Below are positions 1-6,144 of a DNA stretch of 6,144 nt, one piece after another. How positions within the stretch are numbered: position 1 is the first letter of the stretch; every line of letters starts with the position of its first letter. The notes beneath the pieces were generated by a model that searched no databases, was not told where the DNA came from, and was given only the letters and a program-made list of their open reading frames with translations. This DNA comes from Chitinophagaceae bacterium. Its GTDB lineage: Bacteria > Bacteroidota > Bacteroidia > Chitinophagales > Chitinophagaceae. The stretch is taken from the NCBI GenBank assembly GCA_014379785.1, contig JACMLD010000252.1, positions 1 to 6,144 of the forward strand. Reading direction: 5' to 3'. The position numbers and the translations under genes were made by a program.

Positions 1-725
1 TCGGTGAAAAGTCTTTTTGTAAAACCTGTAAGCAGTGGGTCAAGCTGCGAGAAAAAATTGTCGGGGGGAAGCCCGCCGAATGCCTCTGCCCAAAGCGCCT
101 TGTGTCCGGCCGCGCAAACGCCGCGCTTCATCTGGTGGATGTCGTTGCCACCGGTGAGCACAAAAGGAATCCAGTCGCAATGCTCCACCCATGAATAACA
201 AGCCTTTGCGACTGCGCTGTCTGTTCTCAGTGTTTTCAACAGTTTTGCCCAAAACCACTCTGATGAATAAATGCCACCGACAAACTGCAGATAGTTTTGG
301 TCCCAGCCGGAAGCCGCGTGAGCGTTGATTTCTGCCGCTTCGCGAATAGCGGTATGATCTTTCCACAACACAAACATTGCGTGCGGATTGTTTTCAAATT
401 CCGGTAACAGCGCTAGTGGCGTGCCTTTGGCGTCTGTCGCCACAGGAGTGGACCCTGTGGTGTCTATAGAAATTCCTTTTATGTTTTTGGCGATGTCTTT
501 TCCCGCCTTTGCCAGGCAGGATTTGATGCTTTCTTCCAGCCCTTCCAGGTAATCCAGCGGGTGCTGTCTGAACTGCTGTGCAGCTGCATCGCAGAATAGT
601 CCGTCGCGCCAGCGCGGGTAGGCAAAAACCGATGCCGCAACCTCGCGGCCGTTCGAAGTATCAACAATTATGGAACGGACAGAATCTGTACCGTAATCAA
701 CCCCGATTACATATGTATCTCTCAT
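1..725 (-). CDS. araB: Ribulokinase AraB, N-terminal part (truncated by window edge)
   Basis: This gene encodes a cytoplasmic FGGY-family sugar kinase that phosphorylates L-ribulose with ATP to L-ribulose 5-phosphate, the second step of bacterial L-arabinose catabolism. Reading leftward from the ATG at 725-723, the frame is open to the left edge and gives 241 codons plus two bases, about 43% of the roughly 560 residues usual for AraB. Visible hallmarks are the phosphate-binding start GVDYGTDSVR (residues 8-17), YPRW (36-39), FCDA (44-47), DTTGSTP (88-94), the AraB-typical LPEFENNPHAMFVLWKDHTA (107-126), GGIYSSEWFWAK (150-161) and CDWIPFVLTG (183-192). These match the E. coli AraB pattern closely, so ribulokinase is preferred over xylulokinase or glycerol kinase. 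No frame break is seen. There is no clear Shine-Dalgarno. It lies 51 bp downstream of araR on the same strand, with its own candidate promoter and operator in that gap. The C-terminal half lies outside the window. Confidence 0.95.
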   Translation of the reverse strand, partial: MRDTYVIGVDYGTDSVRSIIVDTSNGREVAASVFAYPRWRDGLFCDAAAQQFRQHPLDYLEGLEESIKSCLAKAGKDIAKNIKGISIDTTGSTPVATDAKGTPLALLPEFENNPHAMFVLWKDHTAIREAAEINAHAASGWDQNYLQFVGGIYSSEWFWAKLLKTLRTDSAVAKACYSWVEHCDWIPFVLTGGNDIHQMKRGVCAAGHKALWAEAFGGLPPDNFFSQLDPLLTGFTKRLFT

Positions 726-735
726 CCTATGGCAA

Positions 736-756
736 TTCGTGTCAAAGTAACACTTA
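736..756. promoter_or_regulatory. Candidate AraR operator in the araR-araB gap (21-bp imperfect palindrome)
   Basis: On the plus strand this reads TTCGTGT-N7-ACACTTA, with 5 of 7 arm positions complementary and a perfect GTGT/ACAC core. Its right half ACACTTA differs by one base from the right half ACAATTA of a second palindrome at 1563-1583, and both have the same 7-base spacer. It covers the candidate araB -7 element and probable start site, a position where a bound repressor would block transcription. Its assignment to AraR is inference from context. Confidence 0.45.
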
Positions 757-772
757 TATTTTAATATCCAAA
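743..772 (-). promoter_or_regulatory. Candidate araB promoter (Bacteroidota -33/-7 type)
   Basis: Read on the minus strand, a TTTG at 772-769 is followed by an 18-base spacer and TTACTTTG at 750-743. This fits the Bacteroidota primary-sigma pattern TTTG...TAnnTTTG with one mismatch in the -7 box. Transcription would start near 736, leaving a leader of about ten bases before the araB ATG at 725. The T-run just upstream overlaps the last bases after the araR stop, so araB may be transcribed independently as well as by read-through from araR. Confidence 0.45.
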
Positions 773-776
773 AAAG

Positions 777-1481
777 TCAGGATAATTTATGCGCATTGGG
801 GATTATATTGAGAAATGCCTGGAATTTGGCCTGGTACCTTCTTTTATCGAGTTTATAGTAGAATGCGCCTTTTTTTGAACTGGTTTTTTCCTTGTCTTTC
901 AGTTTGATAAGCAGGCCGGTCGACAAAACCTTCCGGCTGAAATTGCGCTTGTCGAGTCCTGTCTCATAGATTCCTTCGTAGAGACTCTGCAGCTGCGGAA
1001 TGGTAAATTTCTCCGGCAGTAACTCAAAAAGGATGGGATGGAGTGCCGCCTTATACCTCAGCTTTTCCTTGCCCATCTCGATGATGCGCGCGTGATCAAA
1101 GATCAGTTTGGGAATGCTGCCAATCGGAAACCATTCCGGATGGTATTCTTCGCTTAGCTGCTTTTCATATTTATGAATATCGATCAATGCAAAATAAGCT
1201 ACCGATACGGTCCGCTCAATAGGGTCGCGTGCCGGATCCCCAAAAGCATGCAGCTGCTCCAGGTAGACACCCTTCAAACCCGTCAGCTGGAGGAGGATCC
1301 TGCTCGCCGCTTCTTCAAATCCTTCATCGGGTTGAATGAACCCACCCATCAGACTCCATTTACCCTTCTCCGGCTCAAACGCACGGTGAATCAATAAAAC
1401 TTTCAACTCCTGTCCATCAAATCCAAATATGATGCAATCGATGGCTGCGAGCAATCTTGTCTGTCGGCTATATCGGGTCAT
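777..1481 (-). CDS. araR: AraR, Nudix-related L-arabinose-responsive transcriptional regulator
   Basis: This 234-residue protein has a Nudix-fold N-terminal domain (about 10-145) and a C-terminal winged helix-turn-helix region (about 150-225). The family, known from Bacteroides thetaiotaomicron AraR and the wider NrtR group, binds arabinose in the Nudix-like domain and DNA through the winged helix. Key segments are DCIIFGFDG (15-23), KWSLMGGFIQPDE (41-53) and LPEKFTIPQLQSLYEGIYE, then DKRNFSRKV, the recognition-helix area. The Nudix box from G47 keeps the glycine, E53 and R61, but where an active enzyme has REUxEE it has R61-I62 and Q65-L66, so hydrolysis is unlikely and a sensory role fits. 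The C-terminus is rich in lysine and arginine, as expected for DNA contact. The ATG at 1481 is the only sensible start, and no Shine-Dalgarno is seen. It lies upstream of araB on the same strand and is divergent from the exported-enzyme operon. Automated annotation would likely call it a NUDIX hydrolase. Confidence 0.9.
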   Translation of the reverse strand: MTRYSRQTRLLAAIDCIIFGFDGQELKVLLIHRAFEPEKGKWSLMGGFIQPDEGFEEAASRILLQLTGLKGVYLEQLHAFGDPARDPIERTVSVAYFALIDIHKYEKQLSEEYHPEWFPIGSIPKLIFDHARIIEMGKEKLRYKAALHPILFELLPEKFTIPQLQSLYEGIYETGLDKRNFSRKVLSTGLLIKLKDKEKTSSKKGAFYYKLDKRRYQAKFQAFLNIIPNAHKLS

Positions 1482-1498
1482 AATAGTGTTGGTGTTCT

Positions 1499-1531
1499 TA
1501 AATCTAATCTAACATATAAATTATTACCAGA
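1499..1531 (-). promoter_or_regulatory. Weak candidate araR promoter
   Basis: On the minus strand TCTG (1531-1528), a 21-base spacer and TAGATTTA (1506-1499) resemble the Bacteroidota TTTG / TAnnTTTG elements with one mismatch in each box. Transcription would begin near 1493, about a dozen bases before the araR ATG. In A/T-rich DNA such matches arise easily, so this is tentative. Confidence 0.25.
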
Positions 1532-1542
1532 AAATTCTAACC

Positions 1543-1576
1543 TTTGAATGACGGTTGGAAATTAAATGTACGACTG
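1543..1576 (+). promoter_or_regulatory. Weak candidate promoter of the epimerase-arabinofuranosidase operon
   Basis: TTTG at 1543-1546 is followed after 22 bases by TACGACTG (1569-1576), which matches four of the six fixed positions of TAnnTTTG. The reason for choosing it is positional: it sits at exactly the same place within its palindrome as the better araB -7 box does within the palindrome at 736-756. Transcription would start near 1583, giving a leader of about 44 bases. The spacer is slightly long and the -7 match is poor. Confidence 0.2.
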
Positions 1577-1583
1577 ACAATTA
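1563..1583. promoter_or_regulatory. Candidate AraR operator in the divergent region (21-bp imperfect palindrome)
   Basis: This reads TAAATGT-N7-ACAATTA, with 6 of 7 arm positions complementary, centred at 1573. It shares the TGT-N7-ACA core, the overall length and nearly one full half-site with the element at 736-756. It lies 44 bases ahead of the epimerase ATG and 82 bases ahead of araR, so it would most directly control the plus-strand operon. Recognition by AraR is inferred from its recurrence beside arabinose genes. Confidence 0.5.
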
Positions 1584-1626
1584 TAAATAAATATTCTTTA
1601 TCTTGACATCAAATCAACGCCGCTAT

Positions 1627-2793
1627 ATGAATAAGACAATCTGCCTGCTGGCAATAGGACTTGGCCTGGCCATTCAATCCTGCAACGACCCCGCTGCAAC
1701 CAATTCTGAAAATACCAATCAAGATACTGCTATGAAAACCTCCGCTAACAAATCCTTTCAGGAATCTATCGACGGACTCAACACCGATCTCTATACACTC
1801 AAAAACAAAAACAACTTTACTGTAACTCTTACCAACTACGGTGCGAGACTCGTCAGCGTTTTAGTACCTGACTCAGCCGGCAAAGAAACAGATGTGATAC
1901 TCGGTCACGAAGGAGTTGCGGGATATCATAAAGCAAAAGAGCCCTTCTTCGGATGCACCATTGGCCGCTACGGAAACAGAATCGGCAAAGGAAAATTCAC
2001 ACTCGAAGGAAAAGAATATTCGATCGATCTGAATGATGGACCAAATACACTGCACGGCGGCAGCAAAGGCTTCAATGCGAAAGTGTGGACAGCCAACCAG
2101 CTCAGTGACACGTCGATAGAGTTTACGCTCGCATCACCCGATGGTGATATGGGCTATCCCGGCAATCTCAATGCAAAGGTTACCTATACCATCACCGACG
2201 ACAACGCCTTAAAAATAGAATACGATGCGTCAACAGACAAGACAACAGTTGTGAACCTCACCAACCATGCATATTTCAACCTGAACGGTGCTGGAAGCGG
2301 CACCATCAATGATCATCTCCTGATGATCGATGCAGACAATATCACACCGGTAGACTCAACGTTGATACCAACTGGTAAACTCCAACCAGTAACAGGCGGC
2401 GCATTCGATTTTCGCAAACCAACGCCGATCGGACAAAAAATTGAGAACGACGATGTGCAGCTGAAAAACGGAAAAGGCTATGACCACAATTTTGCGCTCA
2501 ACGGAAAAGCCGGTGTAGTAAGACTCGTGGCAACCGTCCTTGGACCGAAGACCGGTATTTTTATGGAAGTGCTAACCGACCAGCCAGGCATTCAGCTCTA
2601 TGGTGGCAATTTTCTCGACGGCACAGAAAAGGGCAAGGGTGGAAAGGCATACGATTTCCGCACTGCATTCTGTCTCGAGACGCAGCATTTCCCCGACGCA
2701 CCCAACAAACCAAACTTTGCTTCTACCACTCTGAAGCCGGGTGAGAAATACATGCACACAACCATCTACAGGTTTTCGACAAAAAATAATTAA
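1627..2793 (+). CDS. Aldose 1-epimerase (mutarotase), exported lipoprotein
   Basis: This GalM-family enzyme (388 residues) interconverts the alpha and beta anomers of free aldoses. In this locus L-arabinose is a likely substrate, though the family is broad and galactose or glucose cannot be excluded. Catalytic and binding motifs are all present: GRYGNRI, NTLHGG with His143, NLTNHAYFNL with catalytic-acid His214, GYDHNF with Asp286, QLYGGNF, and CLETQHFPDAP with catalytic-base Glu351. The first 18 residues form a lipoprotein signal with IQSC and acylated Cys19, followed by a polar N/T/S-rich tether, so the protein should be anchored to an outer- or inner-membrane face rather than cytoplasmic. 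The start is placed at the ATG at 1627. An in-frame TTG at 1603 would add eight polar residues before the signal peptide and is less likely. No Shine-Dalgarno is visible. It is the first gene of the plus-strand operon, and its stop abuts the next ATG. The symbol galM is withheld because the substrate is uncertain. Confidence 0.93.
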   Translation: MNKTICLLAIGLGLAIQSCNDPAATNSENTNQDTAMKTSANKSFQESIDGLNTDLYTLKNKNNFTVTLTNYGARLVSVLVPDSAGKETDVILGHEGVAGYHKAKEPFFGCTIGRYGNRIGKGKFTLEGKEYSIDLNDGPNTLHGGSKGFNAKVWTANQLSDTSIEFTLASPDGDMGYPGNLNAKVTYTITDDNALKIEYDASTDKTTVVNLTNHAYFNLNGAGSGTINDHLLMIDADNITPVDSTLIPTGKLQPVTGGAFDFRKPTPIGQKIENDDVQLKNGKGYDHNFALNGKAGVVRLVATVLGPKTGIFMEVLTDQPGIQLYGGNFLDGTEKGKGGKAYDFRTAFCLETQHFPDAPNKPNFASTTLKPGEKYMHTTIYRFSTKNN

Positions 2794-4338
2794 ATGCGAA
2801 GAATGATAATGCTTAGCTCATTGCTCTCTTTTTTTACATCAGCATTTTCCCAGCAATCTGCAAGAGTTGTCATAAACGGCAATGCGCCATCCACTACCAT
2901 CAGCAAGCATATTTATGGACATTTCTCAGAACATCTGGGCAGGTGTATCTATGATGGATTCTGGGTTGATGAGAATTCGAAAATTCCAAACAAAGGACGG
3001 ATACGTCTCGACATTGTAGAAGCACTTAAAAAAATCAATATACCCAACCTGCGCTGGCCCGGTGGATGCTTCGCTGATGAATATCATTGGCGCGATGGCA
3101 TCGGTCCGAGAAAAGCGAGGCCAAAAATGGTCAATACAAACTGGGGTGGAGTGACTGAAGACAACAGCTTTGGTACACATGAATTTCTGGAGCTCTGCAG
3201 CATGCTCGGCACCGAACCTTACATCGCCGGCAACGTGGGCTCAGGTACTGTGGAAGAAATGAGCAAATGGATTGAATATCTCAACTTCAACGGACAGAGT
3301 CCGATGAGTGAGATAAGAAAACAGAACGGGCGAAACGAGCCATGGAATGTTGCGTTCTGGGGCGTGGGCAATGAAAACTGGGGTTGCGGCGGAAACATGA
3401 CTGCCGAGTACTATGCCGATCAATACAAACGGTATGCGTCCTACTGCAAAAATTATCCAGGTGCCAATCTGAAAAAAGTAGCCGGCGGTGCAAACAGTGA
3501 AGACTACAACTGGACAGAAACACTGATGCGCAAAGTGCCGCTCAATATGATGTGGGGAATTTCACTCCATTATTATACCGTACCAAAAACCTGGGGCGAT
3601 AAAGGGTCGGCCACTGCTTTTGACGAAAAGGAATATGCGGCTACCATGAAGAAGGCGCTGTATATGAATGAACTGGTGTCCCGTCACTCTGCCATCATGG
3701 ACAGATACGATCCGCAGAAAAGAGTTGCGCTGGTAGTAGATGAGTGGGGCATATGGACAAACGTTGAACCAAACACCAATCCGGGATTTCTTTATCAGCA
3801 GAACAGTCTGCGTGATGCACTCATTGCAGGCGTACACCTCAACATTTTCAACAACCATGCTGAGCGTGTAAAAATGGCCAACCTGGCACAAACAGTAAAT
3901 GTACTGCAGGCACTTATTTTGACAGAAGGCAATAAGATGTTGCTCACGCCCACCTATCATGTCTTTGATCTTTTCAAAGTGCACCAGGATGCAAAACTGC
4001 TTCCGATACAGGTGAGTACACCGCATTATACCCTCGATAATATTAAACTGCCGGCTGTAAACGTATCCGCTTCCCAGGATCCCACCGGAGTGGTGCATAT
4101 TTCATTTGTAAATCTCGATCCCAATAAAAAGATTTCTGTAAATTCAATTCTTTCGGGAGTGAACTGGAAATCTGTTTCGGGACAGATCATTACTTCTGCA
4201 AAACTGACGGATGTAAACAGTTTTCAGAATGACAGCAAGATAAAACCTGTTGCATTTACAGGTGCGAAGAAAGAAGGAGATGCCCTGATAGTTGAGCTGC
4301 CTGCGCAGAGTGTGGTTGTACTTGAGCTGAAAAACTGA
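2794..4338 (+). CDS. GH51 alpha-L-arabinofuranosidase, secreted
   Basis: This 514-residue retaining glycosidase removes terminal L-arabinofuranosyl residues from arabinan, arabinoxylan or arabinogalactan. A Sec signal peptide is evident at residues 1 to about 19 (basic MRRM start, hydrophobic core, probable cleavage after AFS), with no lipobox cysteine, so a periplasmic or secreted location is expected. A clan GH-A TIM barrel follows, then a C-terminal beta-sandwich. Active-site signatures are IYGHFSEHLGRCIYDG near the N-terminus, LRWPGG with Arg87, YHWRDGIGP (97-105), WGVGNENWG with acid/base Glu194, SLHYYT with His259 and Tyr261, and VVDEWGIW with nucleophile Glu317. The 123-residue gap between the glutamates and the total length are normal for GH51. 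The start codon directly follows the epimerase TAA with no spacer, which implies translational coupling in one operon. No truncation or missing catalytic residue is seen. The fine specificity (arabinan versus xylan side chains) cannot be read from sequence. Confidence 0.95.
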   Translation: MRRMIMLSSLLSFFTSAFSQQSARVVINGNAPSTTISKHIYGHFSEHLGRCIYDGFWVDENSKIPNKGRIRLDIVEALKKINIPNLRWPGGCFADEYHWRDGIGPRKARPKMVNTNWGGVTEDNSFGTHEFLELCSMLGTEPYIAGNVGSGTVEEMSKWIEYLNFNGQSPMSEIRKQNGRNEPWNVAFWGVGNENWGCGGNMTAEYYADQYKRYASYCKNYPGANLKKVAGGANSEDYNWTETLMRKVPLNMMWGISLHYYTVPKTWGDKGSATAFDEKEYAATMKKALYMNELVSRHSAIMDRYDPQKRVALVVDEWGIWTNVEPNTNPGFLYQQNSLRDALIAGVHLNIFNNHAERVKMANLAQTVNVLQALILTEGNKMLLTPTYHVFDLFKVHQDAKLLPIQVSTPHYTLDNIKLPAVNVSASQDPTGVVHISFVNLDPNKKISVNSILSGVNWKSVSGQIITSAKLTDVNSFQNDSKIKPVAFTGAKKEGDALIVELPAQSVVVLELKN

Positions 4339-4384
4339 TCAGGAAGACAAAGACCAGAAACGACGGTGCCGCAAAATATATAAG

Positions 4385-6133
4385 ATGATTCTACGGAATT
4401 TTTCCGTGCCCCTGCAATGCCTGCTGCTATTTACCATAGTTGCTGCAACTGGCACAGTATTGTCCTGCAAAAAATCCGGCACACCCGCGCCTGTTATCAA
4501 TCCACCTGTCATTCAGCCCGCCGTGGATCCACCCACTGCTGCAACAATTGGTTTTTTTCTCGACGACTGGCAGGCCAGAACGATCAGTATCACTAATTTT
4601 AAAGACACTACGATTCCGGCTTCCGCTTCTACGATTCTAAATGTGAATGCTTCAGCGATCCTCACAAAAATTCCTCCGGCCATTTTTGGTAACAATGCCA
4701 ATCTCTGGATGACACAAATGGTGACCGAAGCGCCTTTGATAACGCATGTAACCAATCTTCACCCGCATATCATCCGGTTTCCCGGTGGCAGCATCAGTGA
4801 TGTTTTTTTCTGGAACGCACAAAAGGGAGTAGCTCCTGCAGATGCGCCGGATTCACTGTTGCAGGCAAACGGCACAAAGCAGCCCTCGGGTTTTTGGTTT
4901 GGAAAGAATCCCGAAAGCTGGACACTCTCCGTTGACAACTACTACGCCATGTTGCAGCAGACCGGCAACAAAGGCCTGATCACCATCAACTATGGATATG
5001 CGCGCTATGGAAAATCAGCCAATCCCGTAGCCGCTGGCGCGCATCTTGCAGCTGACTGGGTGAGGTATGACAATGGCCGCACGAGGTACTGGGAAATTGG
5101 CAATGAAAATTTTGGTGATTGGGAAGCTGGACACCGCATCAATACCGCAGACAACAAAGACGGACAACCAGCCATCATCACCGGAGAAGTTTATGGAGCG
5201 CATTTTAAAGTTTTCGCAGACTCCATGCGAAAAGCTGCTGCCGAAATTGGCAGGACCATTCAGATTGGAGCTCTTATGACGGAAGCCCCGCGCGCATCAT
5301 GGGCAACCAATACTGAGAAAACCTGGAATACGGGTTTGCTTTCAAAGACCGGCAACAGCCCGGACTATTACGTAGTGCATAATTATTTCACTCCATACAA
5401 TACCAATTCGAATGCGGATGAAGTGCTCGCATCTGCGGTAAACGAACCAAAGAAGATGATCGATTTTGTCCAGCAGACGCTCACTGCCGGCGGAGCAACC
5501 ATCAAACCTGTGGCACTCGACGAATGGAATATTTTTGCGGTGGGTTCCCGCCAGATGGTATCACATGTGAATGGCATGCATGCCGTGATTCTTTTGGGTG
5601 AATTGCTCAAAAGCAAATATGGCCTGTCCGCCAGATGGGATCTTGCAAATGGCTGGGATAACGGCAATGATCATGCGATGTTTAACAATGGCGACGAACC
5701 AGGTGGCGTACCTAAATGGAACCCCCGACCCGTTTTTCATCATATGTTTTTCTTTAAGAAATTTCTGGGCGACCGGGCTATCTCTTCTTCTGTAGTCAGC
5801 AATCCGGCTGTGGAAACATCTGCATCGAGCTTCAGCTCCGGGCAGGTTGGAATAACGCTGGTAAACAAGTCCACCACTCCGCAAACTGTGCAGGTAAACA
5901 TCGACAACTTCACTACCGGCAGTCGTTTTTACTGGTATACATTGACCGGTGGCAGCGATAACGGCGAATTCTCCGGGAAGGTTTTTGTCAATGGGAAAGG
6001 GCCTGACTATGTTTCCGGTGGTCCCGCGTCCTACGCCGACCTGGTACCATATTCCGCTTCGGCAACAGGCGGCATTCGGGTCGCATTGCCTGCAAGAGCG
6101 GTGGTGGTTTTGCTGGTCGATAAAAAATCCTGA
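4385..6133 (+). CDS. Divergent GH51-like (clan GH-A) arabinofuranosidase-type lipoprotein
   Basis: This 582-residue protein begins with a lipoprotein signal peptide (VLSC, acylated Cys28, then KKS) and a proline-rich tether (about 32-52), followed by an N-terminal segment and a probable TIM barrel with C-terminal beta-sandwich. It keeps the GH51 active-site skeleton: IIRFPGG with Arg131, YWEIGNENFGDWE with putative acid/base Glu241, VVHNYFTPY with His332 and Tyr334, and ALDEWNIF with putative nucleophile Glu380. The segment PRPVFHHMFFFKKFLG aligns by eye with PTYHVFDLF of the neighbouring GH51. It lacks that enzyme's HWRDGIGP stretch and its NIFNNHAE segment, which is replaced by a DNGNDHAMFNNGDEPGG region, and its catalytic glutamates are 139 rather than 123 residues apart. 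It is therefore probably a glycosidase acting on arabinose-containing polysaccharide, but a different linkage or sugar is possible. It follows the GH51 gene by 46 bp on the same strand. The ATG at 4385 gives a complete signal peptide, and an AT-rich leader precedes it. The stop lies 11 bases from the window end. Confidence 0.8.
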   Translation: MILRNFSVPLQCLLLFTIVAATGTVLSCKKSGTPAPVINPPVIQPAVDPPTAATIGFFLDDWQARTISITNFKDTTIPASASTILNVNASAILTKIPPAIFGNNANLWMTQMVTEAPLITHVTNLHPHIIRFPGGSISDVFFWNAQKGVAPADAPDSLLQANGTKQPSGFWFGKNPESWTLSVDNYYAMLQQTGNKGLITINYGYARYGKSANPVAAGAHLAADWVRYDNGRTRYWEIGNENFGDWEAGHRINTADNKDGQPAIITGEVYGAHFKVFADSMRKAAAEIGRTIQIGALMTEAPRASWATNTEKTWNTGLLSKTGNSPDYYVVHNYFTPYNTNSNADEVLASAVNEPKKMIDFVQQTLTAGGATIKPVALDEWNIFAVGSRQMVSHVNGMHAVILLGELLKSKYGLSARWDLANGWDNGNDHAMFNNGDEPGGVPKWNPRPVFHHMFFFKKFLGDRAISSSVVSNPAVETSASSFSSGQVGITLVNKSTTPQTVQVNIDNFTTGSRFYWYTLTGGSDNGEFSGKVFVNGKGPDYVSGGPASYADLVPYSASATGGIRVALPARAVVVLLVDKKS

Positions 6134-6144
6134 TAAAAAAACAA

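Larger units (their letters stand above)
1482..1626. promoter_or_regulatory. Divergent araR / epimerase-operon regulatory region
   Basis: This A/T-rich stretch separates two divergent transcription units and holds no gene of its own. It contains the 21-bp palindrome at 1563-1583, described separately, and weak candidate promoters in both directions. It also carries three TCTAA motifs (1503-1507, 1508-1512 and 1536-1540), two of them within TCTAAC copies 28 bases apart, with no known meaning. The extent assumes the ATG at 1627 starts the epimerase. Confidence 0.6.

Noticed and set aside
40..366. 108-residue minus-strand open frame within the araB region
   Set aside because: It lies on the same strand as araB but in a different frame; the araB frame carries all the conserved kinase motifs.
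756..767. Short palindrome ATATT-TT-AATAT in the araR-araB gap as a terminator or operator
   Set aside because: The arms are five A/T bases with a two-base loop, too weak for a terminator, and it sits in the candidate promoter spacer.
578..811. 77-residue plus-strand open frame spanning the araR-araB gap
   Set aside because: It is antisense to araB and araR, low in complexity and without any motif; it would also read through the promoter region.
1583..1601. A/T-only style imperfect palindrome ATAAATAAA-T-ATTCTTTAT downstream of the operator
   Set aside because: Seven of nine arm positions pair, but the sequence is nearly all A/T, lacks the TGT/ACA core and has no counterpart near araB, so chance is likely.
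1603..1626. TTG start extending the epimerase by eight residues
   Set aside because: The added residues are polar and would precede a complete lipoprotein signal that begins naturally at the ATG at 1627.
3562..4098. 178-residue open frame on the minus strand inside the GH51 gene
   Set aside because: It is fully antisense to a well-supported enzyme, has no recognisable motifs and reads as a shadow of the coding frame.
4339..4384. Possible terminator or second promoter between the GH51 gene and the GH51-like gene
   Set aside because: Only a trivial CGG-TG-CCG hairpin without a T-run and no convincing -33/-7 pair is seen, so the three genes are treated as one operon.

Overview
The window looks like part of an L-arabinose utilisation locus from a Bacteroidota bacterium, probably a free-living Chitinophagaceae-like member (inference). 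Evidence: genes lack Shine-Dalgarno sequences and sit behind A/T-rich leaders; -33/-7 elements resemble the Bacteroidota TTTG / TAnnTTTG type; the secreted enzymes include lipoproteins with Bacteroidota-style signal peptides; and the regulator is the Nudix-derived AraR known from Bacteroides rather than a GntR or AraC type.

Layout. Positions 1-725 (minus strand) hold the N-terminal 241 residues of ribulokinase AraB, cut by the left edge. Positions 777-1481 (minus) encode an AraR-type regulator whose Nudix box has lost its catalytic glutamates. A divergent intergenic region of about 145 bp (1482-1626) separates this from a plus-strand group of three exported proteins: a lipoprotein aldose 1-epimerase (1627-2793), a GH51 alpha-L-arabinofuranosidase with a Sec signal peptide (2794-4338, starting directly after the epimerase stop), and a larger, divergent GH51-like/clan GH-A lipoprotein (4385-6133). 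No RNA gene, mobile element or CRISPR array is visible.

How it works together (inference from the families). The two exported glycosidases would release L-arabinofuranose from arabinan, arabinoxylan or arabinogalactan side chains. The mutarotase would equilibrate anomers of the released sugar. After uptake and isomerisation by genes not in this window, AraB phosphorylates L-ribulose. AraR would sense arabinose and control both transcription directions.

The most informative non-coding signal is a pair of 21-bp imperfect palindromes sharing a TGT-N7-ACA core and one nearly identical half-site. One lies in the 51-bp araR-araB gap, over a good candidate araB promoter. The other lies in the divergent region ahead of the epimerase operon. 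They are candidate AraR operators. The most interesting protein is the last gene, which keeps the GH51 active-site skeleton but differs from canonical GH51 elsewhere.
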